Part shown: one piece after another, positions 35,917 to 45,341 of the stretch | Layout: each line of letters opens with the position of its first letter | Numbering within the stretch: the first letter of the stretch is position 1 | The notes under the pieces: model-generated | What the model was told of the DNA's origin: nothing | Databases searched by the model: none | What the model saw: only the letters and a program-made list of their open reading frames with translations | Made by a program: the position numbers and the translations under genes | Assembly: GCA_913061415.1 (NCBI GenBank) | Contig: CAJXUD010000012.1 | Location: 53,858-117,857 of the forward strand | From: an uncultured Oleispira sp. | GTDB taxonomy: Bacteria; Pseudomonadota; Gammaproteobacteria; Pseudomonadales; Oceanobacteraceae | Direction: 5' to 3' | DNA length: 64,000 bases

Positions 35917-37497
35917 CTATTGAGCGCCAGCTTGTTTACTACGGTCGCTATTAATTAACTCCACTGTAAAGTGGTCTTTCTGACTGAAATACAGTGATTC
36001 ACTTGAACCCGGCTTAAGGTTTCCGCATTCAGTTTCTTGATAGGTCATGACAAACTCAAAATCTGACGACAGGCTACTCGTGGAAGCCAAGCCAATCGCA
36101 TTGGCAACGGCCAAAAAGTCTTTTGCACTATCGATGGGCAGATCTTTGGTTGAAATTATCTTGCCCGCCAATAGGTGCTTCTGCATATAACTGCGCAACG
36201 AATTATTATTAATGAAGAAGGCTTGATCCAATACTTGCTGCACATAAATATCTTTACGGGCATCCATGTCGAAAGCTTCATTTCCCTCGTCAAGATCGGC
36301 TTCAATCATTCGGCGTTTACGCGGTGCAGCCAAGCGGACCTGAGCCGGATCGACTAGCGCGACTTCTGGCACACTCATTAACTGGCCTGCGGCCGTCAAT
36401 TGTTTATTCTGTTCTTTAGGATCAAGCTCTGCGAGGCGTTTGCACACACTAAGTACATCATTATGTTGCTGAGAGGCCAGATAGCTCATCTGACGAATAA
36501 TGATATCTGCGCGTTTTGTAAATCCTTGCAGTGCCTTGCGTAAGGCTGGCAGCATGACCTCACTGGCATTGCGAATGCGCTGCTCGATACCGTCTAAGAT
36601 AGTCCACAGTACGGAAGTACCTGGCTGTACCAGTTCGGGTAATAAATCACGTAAACGACCTTCTGCTTTGGCTTTATACGCTTTGTTTTTATTACGCACC
36701 TGATCTAATAATTCATTAATGCGGTCACGGTGCTTTTCAACGTTATCCGCCGACAATCGGACGGCTAGATCGGGCTGAAAGCGCTTTTCCATAAAATCGA
36801 AGAAGTCTTCACTGGCACGCTGTACCAGCATTTGATCTTCCATCTCACGCACTAGATCTCGTTTACGCTCTTCGAGTTCGGAAATAACGTCGGTAAAATC
36901 GCTAATAATTCGCTCGGAGTACTCGTAAGCATCCAGCAAATCATAGACTTCTCCACGCTCTAAAAACGCTTCTAAAGAATTTCGGGTATTTCGGGTATTT
37001 CGATGACGGGTACGAGCAGAAGCTCGACTTTCTGAAATGAATGGGTCGACAAACTGGCGGCCATACCGACTAAAAGCAAAGGTGCTTTGCAAGGTCGCTT
37101 CGTCGACTTGCTTTTCCATCCAACCAAATTCGATTAACTGATTTAAGACCCAGCCGGCTTGTTCACGGCTATTGCGAAAACGGCTGTCTTTGCTAGTGCT
37201 GTCTTTGTTAGTGGCTTCTTTACTACTGATGTCTTTAACGGTGTTTACGCCGCTGCTCTTTGAATTAGCCAATTTATCCAGCTCATCCGCATCATCACCA
37301 TCTGCTAAAATAGGCGCGCGCACTAAGGCTTCTTGAAATATTTCAATCACCACATCACGTTGAAGCGCCTGGCCATAGTCAGCGCTGCTGCTACTATATA
37401 GCCGTTGGTAAAGCTCTTTGAGGCATTCTAATACCTGAGCTCGATACTTGCTCGTTAAAGGGCGAAAGAACTGCCCCCGTTCCTGTTCAAAAAACAT
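35917..37497 (-). CDS. mksF: MksF, kleisin subunit of the MksBEF condensin
   Basis: The start is the ATG at 37497 ([14 protein letters not shown]), giving 526 residues; an upstream TTG-started reading adds 15 poorly conserved residues. The N-terminal winged helix ([15 protein letters not shown] and [20 protein letters not shown]), the long helical middle ([39 protein letters not shown]) and the C-terminal domain match MksF/JetA. A repetitive RNTRNTRNS stretch lies near residues 165-175. As the kleisin it links MksB and MksE. The operon order mksF-mksE-mksB is typical. Confidence 0.92.
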   Translation of the reverse strand: MFFEQERGQFFRPLTSKYRAQVLECLKELYQRLYSSSSADYGQALQRDVVIEIFQEALVRAPILADGDDADELDKLANSKSSGVNTVKDISSKEATNKDSTSKDSRFRNSREQAGWVLNQLIEFGWMEKQVDEATLQSTFAFSRYGRQFVDPFISESRASARTRHRNTRNTRNSLEAFLERGEVYDLLDAYEYSERIISDFTDVISELEERKRDLVREMEDQMLVQRASEDFFDFMEKRFQPDLAVRLSADNVEKHRDRINELLDQVRNKNKAYKAKAEGRLRDLLPELVQPGTSVLWTILDGIEQRIRNASEVMLPALRKALQGFTKRADIIIRQMSYLASQQHNDVLSVCKRLAELDPKEQNKQLTAAGQLMSVPEVALVDPAQVRLAAPRKRRMIEADLDEGNEAFDMDARKDIYVQQVLDQAFFINNNSLRSYMQKHLLAGKIISTKDLPIDSAKDFLAVANAIGLASTSSLSSDFEFVMTYQETECGNLKPGSSESLYFSQKDHFTVELINSDRSKQAGAQ

Positions 37498-37780
37498 ACA
37501 AATAATAATGCCAGTTAAATTCGAATCACCTAGATTAATCAATGCGAGAGCCCAAGGCTAGTATTGCTTTAATCTGATTGAATATTTGTCGCCTATTAGC
37601 AGTATTCACTGGGTGATGGGCTAGGATATAGCGCATTGTAAGAAATTATTAGGGGTTAATGAAATAGGACTATTAGTGATACTATTAACAGCCTTTACGG
37701 CGAAAGTACTGTCGTGTTGAATGTACGATTTACTGTACTGTTAAAAGTAAAGATATATCACTGCAAAGCAAAGGATTGGT

Positions 37781-39871
37781 ATGCAAGGTCATCGATTGAT
37801 AATTTTTTTCCTCCTCGTTATTTTTGGCGCACCCAATCTCTACGCAGCAAGTTTCTCCCTCAACCAAGCCGGCAATCATGAAATTGGCCATGTGGTTGAG
37901 TACTGGCAAGAGAGTCAGGAGCGCAAACCTCTAGAGGAAATCAGTCAACAGCAGAATTGGAAATCCCATAATAGCAGTGATATTAATCTAGGCTTTAGTC
38001 AGTCACCTTATTGGTTTAAGGCGGTTATCGACTATCAACAACCCGGCTTAGATCAAATAAACGACTTAGATGAACAAACTGACTTAGATTGGTATATACG
38101 TATTACGTACCCGCCTCTCGACTACATAAATGTGTATCTATGCGATAGTGAAATCGTTACAAAGCCTACTCAGCAGTGTCAGACTGCACAGCTTGGCGAT
38201 AGGATTCCTTTTGATAATAGAGCCCGTTTCAACCCGAACTTTATTACCCCTGCTGCGCTCAGCCCTGGCTTAAATTATTTATACATTGAAGTAATGACCG
38301 AAGGGTCTTATCAGCTACCAATTTCTCTGATCGATAAAAAATCTCTCGATGAATATCTTGCGGTTAATGATTTCTTTCGCGGTGGCTACCTAACACTTAT
38401 GTTATCTATGATGCTGTATAATTTTTCTGTATTTTTTATGACTCGCTCTAAAACCTACTTATATTACAGCGCTTTTATTCTTACATTTGCACTCTTTCAT
38501 ATGACTTATGAAGGCTCAGGATTTCAATTATTATGGCCTAATTTTCCGGCTATAAATACGTTTGCCATGCCAGTAGCTTTCGCTTTCAATCAAATTTTTA
38601 CTGTTCTGTTTGTGGTTAATTTTTTGAATTTAAAAAACAATGTACGTATTAATAATTATTTTAATGTTCTGCTGGGGCTTGCGGTATTAACGTTAATATT
38701 AATCCCCCTTATTCCCTATAAGCTGTTTATTCCGATTCAGAACTTGTTAAATATTACTATCACCGCTTCTGCTTTTTTCCTAAGCTTGAAGTATTGGCAT
38801 AAGAAGCAGTCCGCCGCTCGTTTATTTACCTTGGCCTGGGCTGTATTTATTACGGGCATGATTACCGCTAATTTACGTACATTAGGCGTATTACCCGGCA
38901 ACTTTTTTACTCAGTATGGCTATCAAGTTGGTTCATTCATTGAGATTATTTTATTATCATTAGCTCTCGGTGCTCGTATTCAACGACTGCAATTAGATCG
39001 TATTCAAGCAAAGCATGATCTGATTCATGAAAAGCAAGAAAAGATGATTGAGTTGCAACAACTTATTGTGGGTGTATGTCATGAGATGAATACACCCATC
39101 GGTAACATTTCACTCTCTAATTCTTACCTCACCGATTTGGGCGATCAATTAAAAGAACTTGATCTAGCAACGGTTAAACCCTCAGATTTTCATGATCGAA
39201 TCAGTGATCAAGCTGTTGCGATCGCTACAATAAAATCATCAACATTAGCGTTAAGTCGTCTCACGCATGTTTTTAGAAATATTAAAATTAACGAAGGGGA
39301 TCACCCAAAAGGTACATTTGATTTATCCGCGTTAGTTATGGATCAAACGACCCTCTTTAAAACAAAAGTAGACATAGAAGCCGAAAGCAATTTAGACAAC
39401 GGCACAAAGAGAAGTATTTTATTTAATATAAAAACACCTGATCATTTAGTGCTTGAGTCTTACCCTACCGCGTTTAATCTAATATTCGATCAACTTATTA
39501 CCAATAGTTGGGATCACTACCCTTCAAATCAGCAATATAATTTAGAGATTAACATTCACCTTCATCGGTCTAATGATGGTTTATCCATCATTTTTTCTGA
39601 TAATGGGACTGGCTTACCCAGCGATGAAATTGATCAGTTATTTATGCCTTTCTTTACTACGTCTAGAGGCTCGAATAAGAGACTAGGGCTTGGCATGTTT
39701 CAAGTAAAAACTATTATCATTGAGCTATTGAACGGTACCATTGAGCAATCAATCTCAAAAGCTGGCGGGCTACAGATTTTCATATTCATTCCTGAGCTTA
39801 AAACTGAGTTCAAAGCTGAAGTTAAAGCTGATTTTAAAAAAGGTGCGATGAAAAGATTGAAGACAATCTAA
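37781..39871 (+). CDS. 7TMR-DISM sensor histidine kinase
   Basis: A 696-residue hybrid sensor. After a signal peptide (about 1-22) a periplasmic 7TMR-DISMED2 domain follows (SQSPYWFKAVIDYQ, WYIRITYPPLDYINVYLCD), then seven membrane segments from about 197 (FRGGYLTLMLSMMLYNFSVF). The kinase part has an H-box as VGVCHEMNTPIGNISLSNS and an ATPase domain with IIFSDNGTGLPSDEIDQLFM and GLGMFQVKTII. The C-terminal tail repeats KTEFKAEVKADFKK. No response regulator is adjacent, so it is an orphan kinase here. Transcribed away from the mksF operon. Confidence 0.9.
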   Translation: MQGHRLIIFFLLVIFGAPNLYAASFSLNQAGNHEIGHVVEYWQESQERKPLEEISQQQNWKSHNSSDINLGFSQSPYWFKAVIDYQQPGLDQINDLDEQTDLDWYIRITYPPLDYINVYLCDSEIVTKPTQQCQTAQLGDRIPFDNRARFNPNFITPAALSPGLNYLYIEVMTEGSYQLPISLIDKKSLDEYLAVNDFFRGGYLTLMLSMMLYNFSVFFMTRSKTYLYYSAFILTFALFHMTYEGSGFQLLWPNFPAINTFAMPVAFAFNQIFTVLFVVNFLNLKNNVRINNYFNVLLGLAVLTLILIPLIPYKLFIPIQNLLNITITASAFFLSLKYWHKKQSAARLFTLAWAVFITGMITANLRTLGVLPGNFFTQYGYQVGSFIEIILLSLALGARIQRLQLDRIQAKHDLIHEKQEKMIELQQLIVGVCHEMNTPIGNISLSNSYLTDLGDQLKELDLATVKPSDFHDRISDQAVAIATIKSSTLALSRLTHVFRNIKINEGDHPKGTFDLSALVMDQTTLFKTKVDIEAESNLDNGTKRSILFNIKTPDHLVLESYPTAFNLIFDQLITNSWDHYPSNQQYNLEINIHLHRSNDGLSIIFSDNGTGLPSDEIDQLFMPFFTTSRGSNKRLGLGMFQVKTIIIELLNGTIEQSISKAGGLQIFIFIPELKTEFKAEVKADFKKGAMKRLKTI

Positions 39872-40341
39872 CGGCTGCACTTTTTGCGGCGTGCTGCACG
39901 TTTTTTTTCGTAGTTGGCGAGCGCTTTACGCATTTTTAGCAGCCCTTGCTGCTGAGTGCGCTTTCTAAAGGCGACGTCTTCCTTTTGTTTTGCCTTTTTG
40001 CAAGCAAGCTGTTTCTTTTTTGCAGCAGCAAGCTGCTTCTGATGCTTTTTTAGTTTAATTTTTCGAGTTTTTTCTCGTTTTTTCTTAGCCTTCTCTCGCG
40101 CAAGACGCTCTTTCTTCATTTGTTGAGCAATGCCATTGAGATCTTTCGGCTCTTTATTGCTTATCTTTTTATGATCAGTTACATGAGTTTGTTGCTTTAA
40201 AGGTTGGCTAGCGGCCTTGGTATTGGGAACATCAGAAAATTGGACCCGCCCTTGATTATCTACCCATTTAAAAATCTCTGCATGAGCGAGGTGACTGATC
40301 ATTAAAAGCAGCCAGAGTGTTATTATTTTAATTCGAATCAA
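39868..40341 (-). CDS. DUF4124 exported protein with a lysine-rich tail
   Basis: A 157-residue protein. A signal peptide (about 1-21, ending AHA) is followed by the DUF4124 domain (EIFKWVDNQGRVQFSDVPNT). From residue about 70 it is extremely basic, Lys/Arg-rich (for example KKREKTRKIKLKKHQKQ), with four Cys in the tail region. The start is a TTG at 40341, unusual but needed for a full signal peptide. The stop overlaps the histidine kinase gene by 4 bp convergently. DUF4124 is widespread in marine gammaproteobacteria with no known function. Confidence 0.8.
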   Translation of the reverse strand: MIRIKIITLWLLLMISHLAHAEIFKWVDNQGRVQFSDVPNTKAASQPLKQQTHVTDHKKISNKEPKDLNGIAQQMKKERLAREKAKKKREKTRKIKLKKHQKQLAAAKKKQLACKKAKQKEDVAFRKRTQQQGLLKMRKALANYEKKRAARRKKCSR

Positions 40342-40755
40342 TATTAAGTGCCTATCGTCTTTATTCTTTTGCTGCTCCAGGGTCTGTAATCAGCCTTTAT
40401 AATCAGCGGCTAAACTAAAGGATAGCCAAGTTCATAATCTAAACACTCGTAATATCGGCGTATTTAGAATAATTAAAAACTAGATAAAAGTAGGATAAAA
40501 GTCTTTGAAGGTTCTATTTTAAGGGAGCTTCATTAAAAGTCTTCGGGGCCTTAGAGACACTCAAGAGGCATTCTAGAGGCATGCGTTATACAAATAACGT
40601 CATACATTTGTACTATTTTTTTCCTGCTTACAAATAAAATATTAGCCGATGCTGAATTTAGTATTTTTTAAGGTATAATCTCTAAATAATCTAAAGATTC
40701 AACGACTAGTATGTTCGTTGTTGTATTATCAAGCTCTACTTTGCAAGGAAGCAAA
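40342..40755. promoter_or_regulatory. Intergenic region with a good -10 box
   Basis: About 410 bp between a minus-strand and a plus-strand gene. A TATAAT at 40674-40679 reads toward the small plus-strand gene, with a weak -35-like gctgaa 17 bp upstream. A short inverted repeat (cgttat/ataacg) is near 40583-40598. I see no other gene. Confidence 0.5.
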
Positions 40756-41010
40756 ATGCCATTCGCTATTAAAGTCACGACTTTCGTGAATAAAACTAAA
40801 ATCAATTCCTATCTCGTTCAAGTCACCAACAAGGACGTCATCACGACCTCAAAACTAATTAGTGCCGCTATATTTTGGCGCGAAGCGGATTGTCAGCCCC
40901 ATATTAGAGCCTTCAGAAATATTTCAGACCACGGTATTGCCATACCGATAGAAGTGACCTCTGAGACTGAAACTGATTTGGGTCGGATTTCTTCTTCACT
41001 ATTAGTTTAA
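40756..41010 (+). CDS. Small protein of unknown function
   Basis: An 84-residue protein starting MPFAIKVTTFVNKTKI. I take the ATG at 40756 because an aagga ribosome site lies 6 bp upstream; the in-frame start at 40711 adds residues ahead of that site. It is beta-rich with one Trp and one Cys (FWREADCQPHI) and ends ISSSLLV. No signal peptide or motif is recognised. It sits between a promoter-like TATAAT and the sulfotransferase gene. Confidence 0.6.
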   Translation: MPFAIKVTTFVNKTKINSYLVQVTNKDVITTSKLISAAIFWREADCQPHIRAFRNISDHGIAIPIEVTSETETDLGRISSSLLV

Positions 41011-41155
41011 CTATTTTATAGGTTTAACTATTTTTCAAGCTTAACTCTGTTGTATAGCCTCTCGGTATTAAGCGTGGGCTTATATCGAGCTTTATGAGCG
41101 GTTTCTATGCTAATATCAGCCATGTTTTATTAGATAGAAACCCTTTATAAAAACC

Positions 41156-41866
41156 ATGAATAAGCTCTTCATTATTGGCTTGCCCAGAACGGGAACCACC
41201 AGCATTAGCATTGCAATGCTGGATTATGACTTCAAGGTCGCTCATACCGCTTATACCAAGCAGGCCTTTGAATTAGCCGATGTAATCTCTGATTCCCCCT
41301 GCTTTTGTGATTACCCAGAGCTGGATGCGTTATACCCAAATTCAAAGTTTGTTTATCTAGACCGAGCACTGGAGCAATGGATTCCTTCCATTCAAATGCT
41401 GCTCAAAAAAATGCAGGAAAACCTAGCGCCTAAAACGGGAATATTTCACCCTGTTCTTAAACGCAGTTTTAATGAAACCTTCGATCTGTATACTCCTCCG
41501 CACACTAATACCTCTAACAATACGCAGGAAACGAATAAACCCTCTACAAGATACACCGCAAAAAATCTTGTGCTTAATGAAACGGCCTTTACTGAGCAAC
41601 ATCTAACTCAGTGCTACCAGATACATAAAGAACAGGTATTAACGTATTTTGAACAGCGAGAGGATTTATTAGTCATTAATCTGAGCGATAAAAACAGCTT
41701 AGATCAACTCCTAAGCTTTTTAGACGTGCCTCATAATTCTGACGTTCAGTTTCCACATGTGAATATTGGTAAGCATGTTTCAGGCTGGAGAGAATACAAG
41801 CACCCGAATAAAGTTAATACTTTAAGCTCTGGAGTGGATCAAAGAAAGTTCTTCGATTACAAATAA
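41156..41866 (+). CDS. Sulfotransferase family protein
   Basis: A 236-residue P-loop protein. The PAPS-binding 5'-phosphosulfate loop is GLPRTGTTSISIAM near the N-terminus, and the segment NSKFVYLDRALEQWIPSI matches the second PAPS-binding region. The rest is consistent with small bacterial sulfotransferases that act on a lipid, sugar or peptide. The acceptor cannot be told from the sequence. It is convergent to the methyltransferase gene with 21 bp between stops. Confidence 0.82.
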   Translation: MNKLFIIGLPRTGTTSISIAMLDYDFKVAHTAYTKQAFELADVISDSPCFCDYPELDALYPNSKFVYLDRALEQWIPSIQMLLKKMQENLAPKTGIFHPVLKRSFNETFDLYTPPHTNTSNNTQETNKPSTRYTAKNLVLNETAFTEQHLTQCYQIHKEQVLTYFEQREDLLVINLSDKNSLDQLLSFLDVPHNSDVQFPHVNIGKHVSGWREYKHPNKVNTLSSGVDQRKFFDYK

Positions 41867-41887
41867 CTTTCCGCTGTAAACAGCATT

Positions 41888-42736
41888 TCATTTCAATGTT
41901 GCAGAAACTATAACGTAGCGTAAAACGTCATTGTTATAAGCCCAAGCAAGGAAAGCGGTGGTGACTTTATATTTTAGCCATACTGAGCGACTACTTGCCG
42001 CCTCTTTGATTCTATTTTCTTCCAACGCTAACCAAGCCCCAAAAGGCAAAAATACAGACTCGCTGATATCTTTACTATCGACCTTTTTAAAACCTATGCC
42101 ATACAGTGTGCTGATATAGTTTTTCTCGGTAACGATATTATGTTGTGGAATTCTGGACAGCCATAACATGCCTTTCAGTAATGCCTTTTTATGCCAAGAG
42201 AGCTGGTTTAAGTCTTTTGCAAGCACGATGTCGGTAAGCACAACCCTCTTAGACTGGGGATTGCTTGACTCAGTTAATAGCGTAAAACCATCCCGAATGA
42301 ACTGTTCTCTTGAGGGAAAGTGGTAAGCGCAATCTAGCGCTAATACTGTATTAATTTGATCTAGGCTAGCCGTATTTAGCTGTGGCAGATCCAATAGTTT
42401 ACCCACATCAGCGCTATGGATATTGCAAGCAGCGTCAGAATAGCCATATGAGACTAGACGCTGCTGAGCCAGGTCTGTTTGGCTATAAGAGTAATTAATG
42501 CCGCACAATGACTCAACATGGTACTCGTTTAACCATAACAATAATTGATCACCACAGCCAAAACCAACATCTAAAATACGACTACTGGAATTAAGCTCAG
42601 CGGCAACCGCTAACTGGTTAGCCAGCCCTTTACAGGCCATGGAATAATCATCTTCTGCCTGCCAATACCCTAAGTTCCCCCAATACTGATCGCCGGTATT
42701 TAAGAGTTTCTCTGATAGATCATGAAATTCAGTCAT
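41888..42736 (-). CDS. Class I SAM-dependent methyltransferase
   Basis: A 282-residue Rossmann methyltransferase. Motif I is RILDVGFGCGDQ, followed by CGINYSYSQTDLAQQRL and an acidic post-motif. The start MTEFHDLSEKLLNTGDQYWG and aromatic-rich C-terminus are like small-molecule or lipid methyltransferases. Substrate unknown. The N-terminal GYWQAEDDYSMACKGL segment is typical of cyclopropane-fatty-acid or sarcosine-type relatives. Faces the sulfotransferase gene. Confidence 0.8.
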   Translation of the reverse strand: MTEFHDLSEKLLNTGDQYWGNLGYWQAEDDYSMACKGLANQLAVAAELNSSSRILDVGFGCGDQLLLWLNEYHVESLCGINYSYSQTDLAQQRLVSYGYSDAACNIHSADVGKLLDLPQLNTASLDQINTVLALDCAYHFPSREQFIRDGFTLLTESSNPQSKRVVLTDIVLAKDLNQLSWHKKALLKGMLWLSRIPQHNIVTEKNYISTLYGIGFKKVDSKDISESVFLPFGAWLALEENRIKEAASSRSVWLKYKVTTAFLAWAYNNDVLRYVIVSATLK

Positions 42737-42760
42737 ATTTTTTCTTCGGTAAGTGCTGCT

Positions 42761-42798
42761 ATAGTGGTTGCTGCAATAGTGGTTGCTGCAATAGTGAT
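42761..42798 (+). repeat. 15-bp tandem repeat ahead of the MATE gene
   Basis: Two perfect copies of atagtggttgctgca (42761-42775 and 42776-42790) plus a partial third. They lie in the divergent spacer between the methyltransferase and MATE genes, within 130 bp of the MATE start. Confidence 0.85.
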
Positions 42799-42888
42799 AC
42801 TAATTATTTGGCACTGGTTATTTAGTGCTGAGCTTTTGGTGCTAACTTTTAGGTGCTCGCTTCGCCCACAACAGATGATTTTTATACC

Positions 42889-44286
42889 ATGACCCTCGAA
42901 ACTCCCAAAGTACAGTCGTCGATTGAAAGTTTGTCGACAGTCGCTTCGCCTATATTAACCGCGCCAATCGCTCCGCTGTTTATTAAAATGGCTCTGCCTA
43001 TTATTTTTGGCCTAATGATCAACGGCCTCTTTAATTTTGTCGATGCTATTTTTATAAGTCGTGCCGTAGGTACTTATGCGATTGGTGGTGTTTCAGCCGC
43101 GTTCCCTATTCAGATGATCATGATCAGCCTAAGTGCCATGATGGGCAGTGGTATGGCATCGACTATTTCGCGTTATTTAGGTGCGAACCGTTATGAAGAG
43201 GCTAACCAAGTATTTAACGCATCACTGCTATTCGTGGCCACCACAGGGCTTTTTCTCTCGATTATTATTATCCTATTTCGAGTTGAAATCTTTGATGTTT
43301 TAAAGCTGCCGCTCACCCTAGCGCCCTATGCAATTGAGTATCTTACCCCCATTGCTACAATAGGCATCATCAGTTTTTGCCACGGAACTCTCAGTGAAGC
43401 ACTGCGCGCACAAGGTTTGAATATTCAGGTTTTTAAGCTGATGGCCTCAATGGCCTTGTTAAATATTGCCTTAGATGCGCTATTTCTTTTTGTATTTGAC
43501 TGGGGCGTTCCTGGAGCAGCTTGGGCGACAGCCATTTCCATAACATCAGCCTTTTTGTATGCCTTATATTTGTTAAAAACGAACAGCGATAGAATCTTTA
43601 TCAGCCGCCAACTTCTCCGTTTTAGCCGAAAGATCCACCAAGAAGTTCTAGTATTAGGCTTGCCCATTTTACTATCTTATATGGGCTTTGCGATGATGTT
43701 ACTCCTAGTCAATTTAACCTTGGTTCACGTTGCAGGTGATCAAGCAGAATTGCTTATTAGCGCCCATGGCATTTTAAATCGTACATTTATGCTGATCTTT
43801 TTGCCCGTATTAGGGATGATGATTGCCTTTCAGACATTTGCAGGTTTTAACTACGGCGCTAATCGCCACGATAGAGTCGTTCATGTTTTGAAGATCGCAC
43901 TGGTATTGAGCTCTGCTTATTCACTATTTTGGTCGCTGGTCATGATCTTTGCCTCGCACTACTTATTTCAATTATTCAGCCAGGACTTATCCCTTGTTTT
44001 ATCCGCATCAGGGATTGCGAGCATCGTATTTATTGGTTTTATTACCACGGGAGTTAGCATGATATGCCCTGCTTTATTTCAAGCACTGGGCTTTGCAAAA
44101 TCTGCGGTGTTCTTAAACATTTTGCATAACTATATTTTATTACTCCCTGTTTTGTGGACTTTTTCTAAGCTATGGGGAGTCACCGGTATCTGGTGGTCAT
44201 TCCCGGTGATTGACGTGCTATGCGCGATTATTATCGCACTTTATACCCTGTCTTTTATTCGCACTAAATTACTTAACATAGTCTAA
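42889..44286 (+). CDS. MATE family efflux transporter
   Basis: A 465-residue MATE transporter, starting at ATG 42889 (MTLETPKVQ...); a GTG-start reading 12 codons longer exists but is weaker. About twelve membrane segments are visible. The MATE hallmarks PIIFGLMINGLFNFVDAIF and the SAAFPIQMIMISLSAMMGSG stretch are in the first half, with ALFQALGFAKSAVFLNILHN in the second. It exports drugs or metabolites using Na+ or H+. It is divergent from the methyltransferase gene. Confidence 0.92.
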   Translation: MTLETPKVQSSIESLSTVASPILTAPIAPLFIKMALPIIFGLMINGLFNFVDAIFISRAVGTYAIGGVSAAFPIQMIMISLSAMMGSGMASTISRYLGANRYEEANQVFNASLLFVATTGLFLSIIIILFRVEIFDVLKLPLTLAPYAIEYLTPIATIGIISFCHGTLSEALRAQGLNIQVFKLMASMALLNIALDALFLFVFDWGVPGAAWATAISITSAFLYALYLLKTNSDRIFISRQLLRFSRKIHQEVLVLGLPILLSYMGFAMMLLLVNLTLVHVAGDQAELLISAHGILNRTFMLIFLPVLGMMIAFQTFAGFNYGANRHDRVVHVLKIALVLSSAYSLFWSLVMIFASHYLFQLFSQDLSLVLSASGIASIVFIGFITTGVSMICPALFQALGFAKSAVFLNILHNYILLLPVLWTFSKLWGVTGIWWSFPVIDVLCAIIIALYTLSFIRTKLLNIV

Positions 44287-44428
44287 AGACTAAAACAGCG
44301 CTGGCTAAACGACTCTACCTGAAAATAGCCGGCATATTGATTAGCCTCAAGATACATAAGGCGCACATCATTTATAGTGGATCCTTGAACGTTCTCAGTT
44401 TTACGATCGATTAAAGAGATACCAGATC

Positions 44429-45019
44429 ATGAATCAACCTATTGCCCTACAAGCAATCACTTCTGAGTCAAAAGAACTCCCTGGCGACCTTGCGATTTGG
44501 CTATTTATTTTTGCTGAGTTGACGGTTTTTGCTGTCTTTTTTATTGGTTTTGCCTGGATGGATAGCCGAAATCCTGAGATGTTTGATGCAGGTAAAGCAA
44601 CCCTTCATCCCATTGCTGGCCTGATCAATACTTTAGCACTCATCACTAGCAGTTATATTTTAGCCCTTGCCATCAAAGCAGCGATGGCGGGTAATGCCCT
44701 TGCCTGCCGTCGAGGGTTTTGGCTATCTATCTTGATAGCGAGTATCTATGTAGTTACTAAAATGTGGGAATACAGCGAACTCATAGGGCAAGGATATGAT
44801 CTATCAACCAATAACTTCTATATGTTCTATTTTTTCACCACCGGCTTTCATTTTATGCATGTATTGCTAGGGATGGTCGTACTCGCTATTTTGGCCGTCT
44901 GCTTAAACGAGCCAGAATATGTCACCTCTGATTTATCCGCATTAGAGTCAGGCGCGAGTTATTGGCATATGGTTGATCTTCTTTGGATCATTCTTTTTCC
45001 TTTGGTTTACATTATTTAG
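44429..45019 (+). CDS. NorE-like cytochrome c oxidase subunit III family protein
   Basis: A 196-residue polytopic protein with the subunit III signature ELPGDLAIWLFIFAELTVFAVFFIG at the start and the YMFYFFTTGFHFMHVLLGMV and SYWHMVDLLWI segments, as in NorE. NorE associates with nitric oxide reductase in denitrifiers. No norB or norC is in this window, so its partner is unknown. The last codon and stop fall in a 15-bp tandem duplication. A small norF-like gene follows within 30 bp. Confidence 0.8.
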   Translation: MNQPIALQAITSESKELPGDLAIWLFIFAELTVFAVFFIGFAWMDSRNPEMFDAGKATLHPIAGLINTLALITSSYILALAIKAAMAGNALACRRGFWLSILIASIYVVTKMWEYSELIGQGYDLSTNNFYMFYFFTTGFHFMHVLLGMVVLAILAVCLNEPEYVTSDLSALESGASYWHMVDLLWIILFPLVYII

Positions 45020-45035
45020 GTTTACATTATTTAGG
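45006..45035 (+). repeat. 15-bp tandem duplication over the stop codon of the NorE-like gene
   Basis: Two perfect copies of tttacattatttagg; the first includes the TAG stop at 45017-45019. Confidence 0.85.
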
Positions 45036-45044
45036 TTATTAGCA

Positions 45045-45341
45045 ATGAATACTCATTCCCCAAAAAGCCCAAAGAGCTCTATATTAGTAACCCTAACCTT
45101 TAACTGGGTGGTATTACTCTTGTTGACGCTAGCTGCCGTTGTATTATCACAACAAAGCATCGCGGCCCAAACACTGATACTTTTTGCACTAGTGATTACC
45201 GTTTTTAAAAGTCAGATAGTCGTTGATCGTTTTATGGGATTAAGACATATCGACATTCGCTGGCGTGGATTAATGCTGGCTTATATTATTATTATTCCAG
45301 CTATTATTCTGCTTATTTATTCTTCTGCGCCTAGTATTTAA
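45045..45341 (+). CDS. NorF-like small membrane protein (cytochrome oxidase subunit IV family)
   Basis: A 98-residue protein from the ATG at 45045; three membrane segments are visible (VVLLLLTLAAVVLSQQS, LILFALVITVFKS and LMLAYIIIIPAIILLIY). The position immediately after the NorE-like gene and the small size match NorF/subunit IV family proteins. An in-frame start at 44973 inside the NorE-like gene is less likely. The stop overlaps the convergent methyltransferase gene by 11 bp. Confidence 0.7.
   Translation: MNTHSPKSPKSSILVTLTFNWVVLLLLTLAAVVLSQQSIAAQTLILFALVITVFKSQIVVDRFMGLRHIDIRWRGLMLAYIIIIPAIILLIYSSAPSI

Noticed and set aside
31393..37497. Wadjet-type plasmid defence system
   Set aside because: The three condensin subunits are present but the MksG/JetD nuclease is not, so an anti-plasmid function cannot be claimed.
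44429..45341. Denitrification locus
   Set aside because: No norCB, nir or nos genes are nearby; only NorE/F-like genes are seen.
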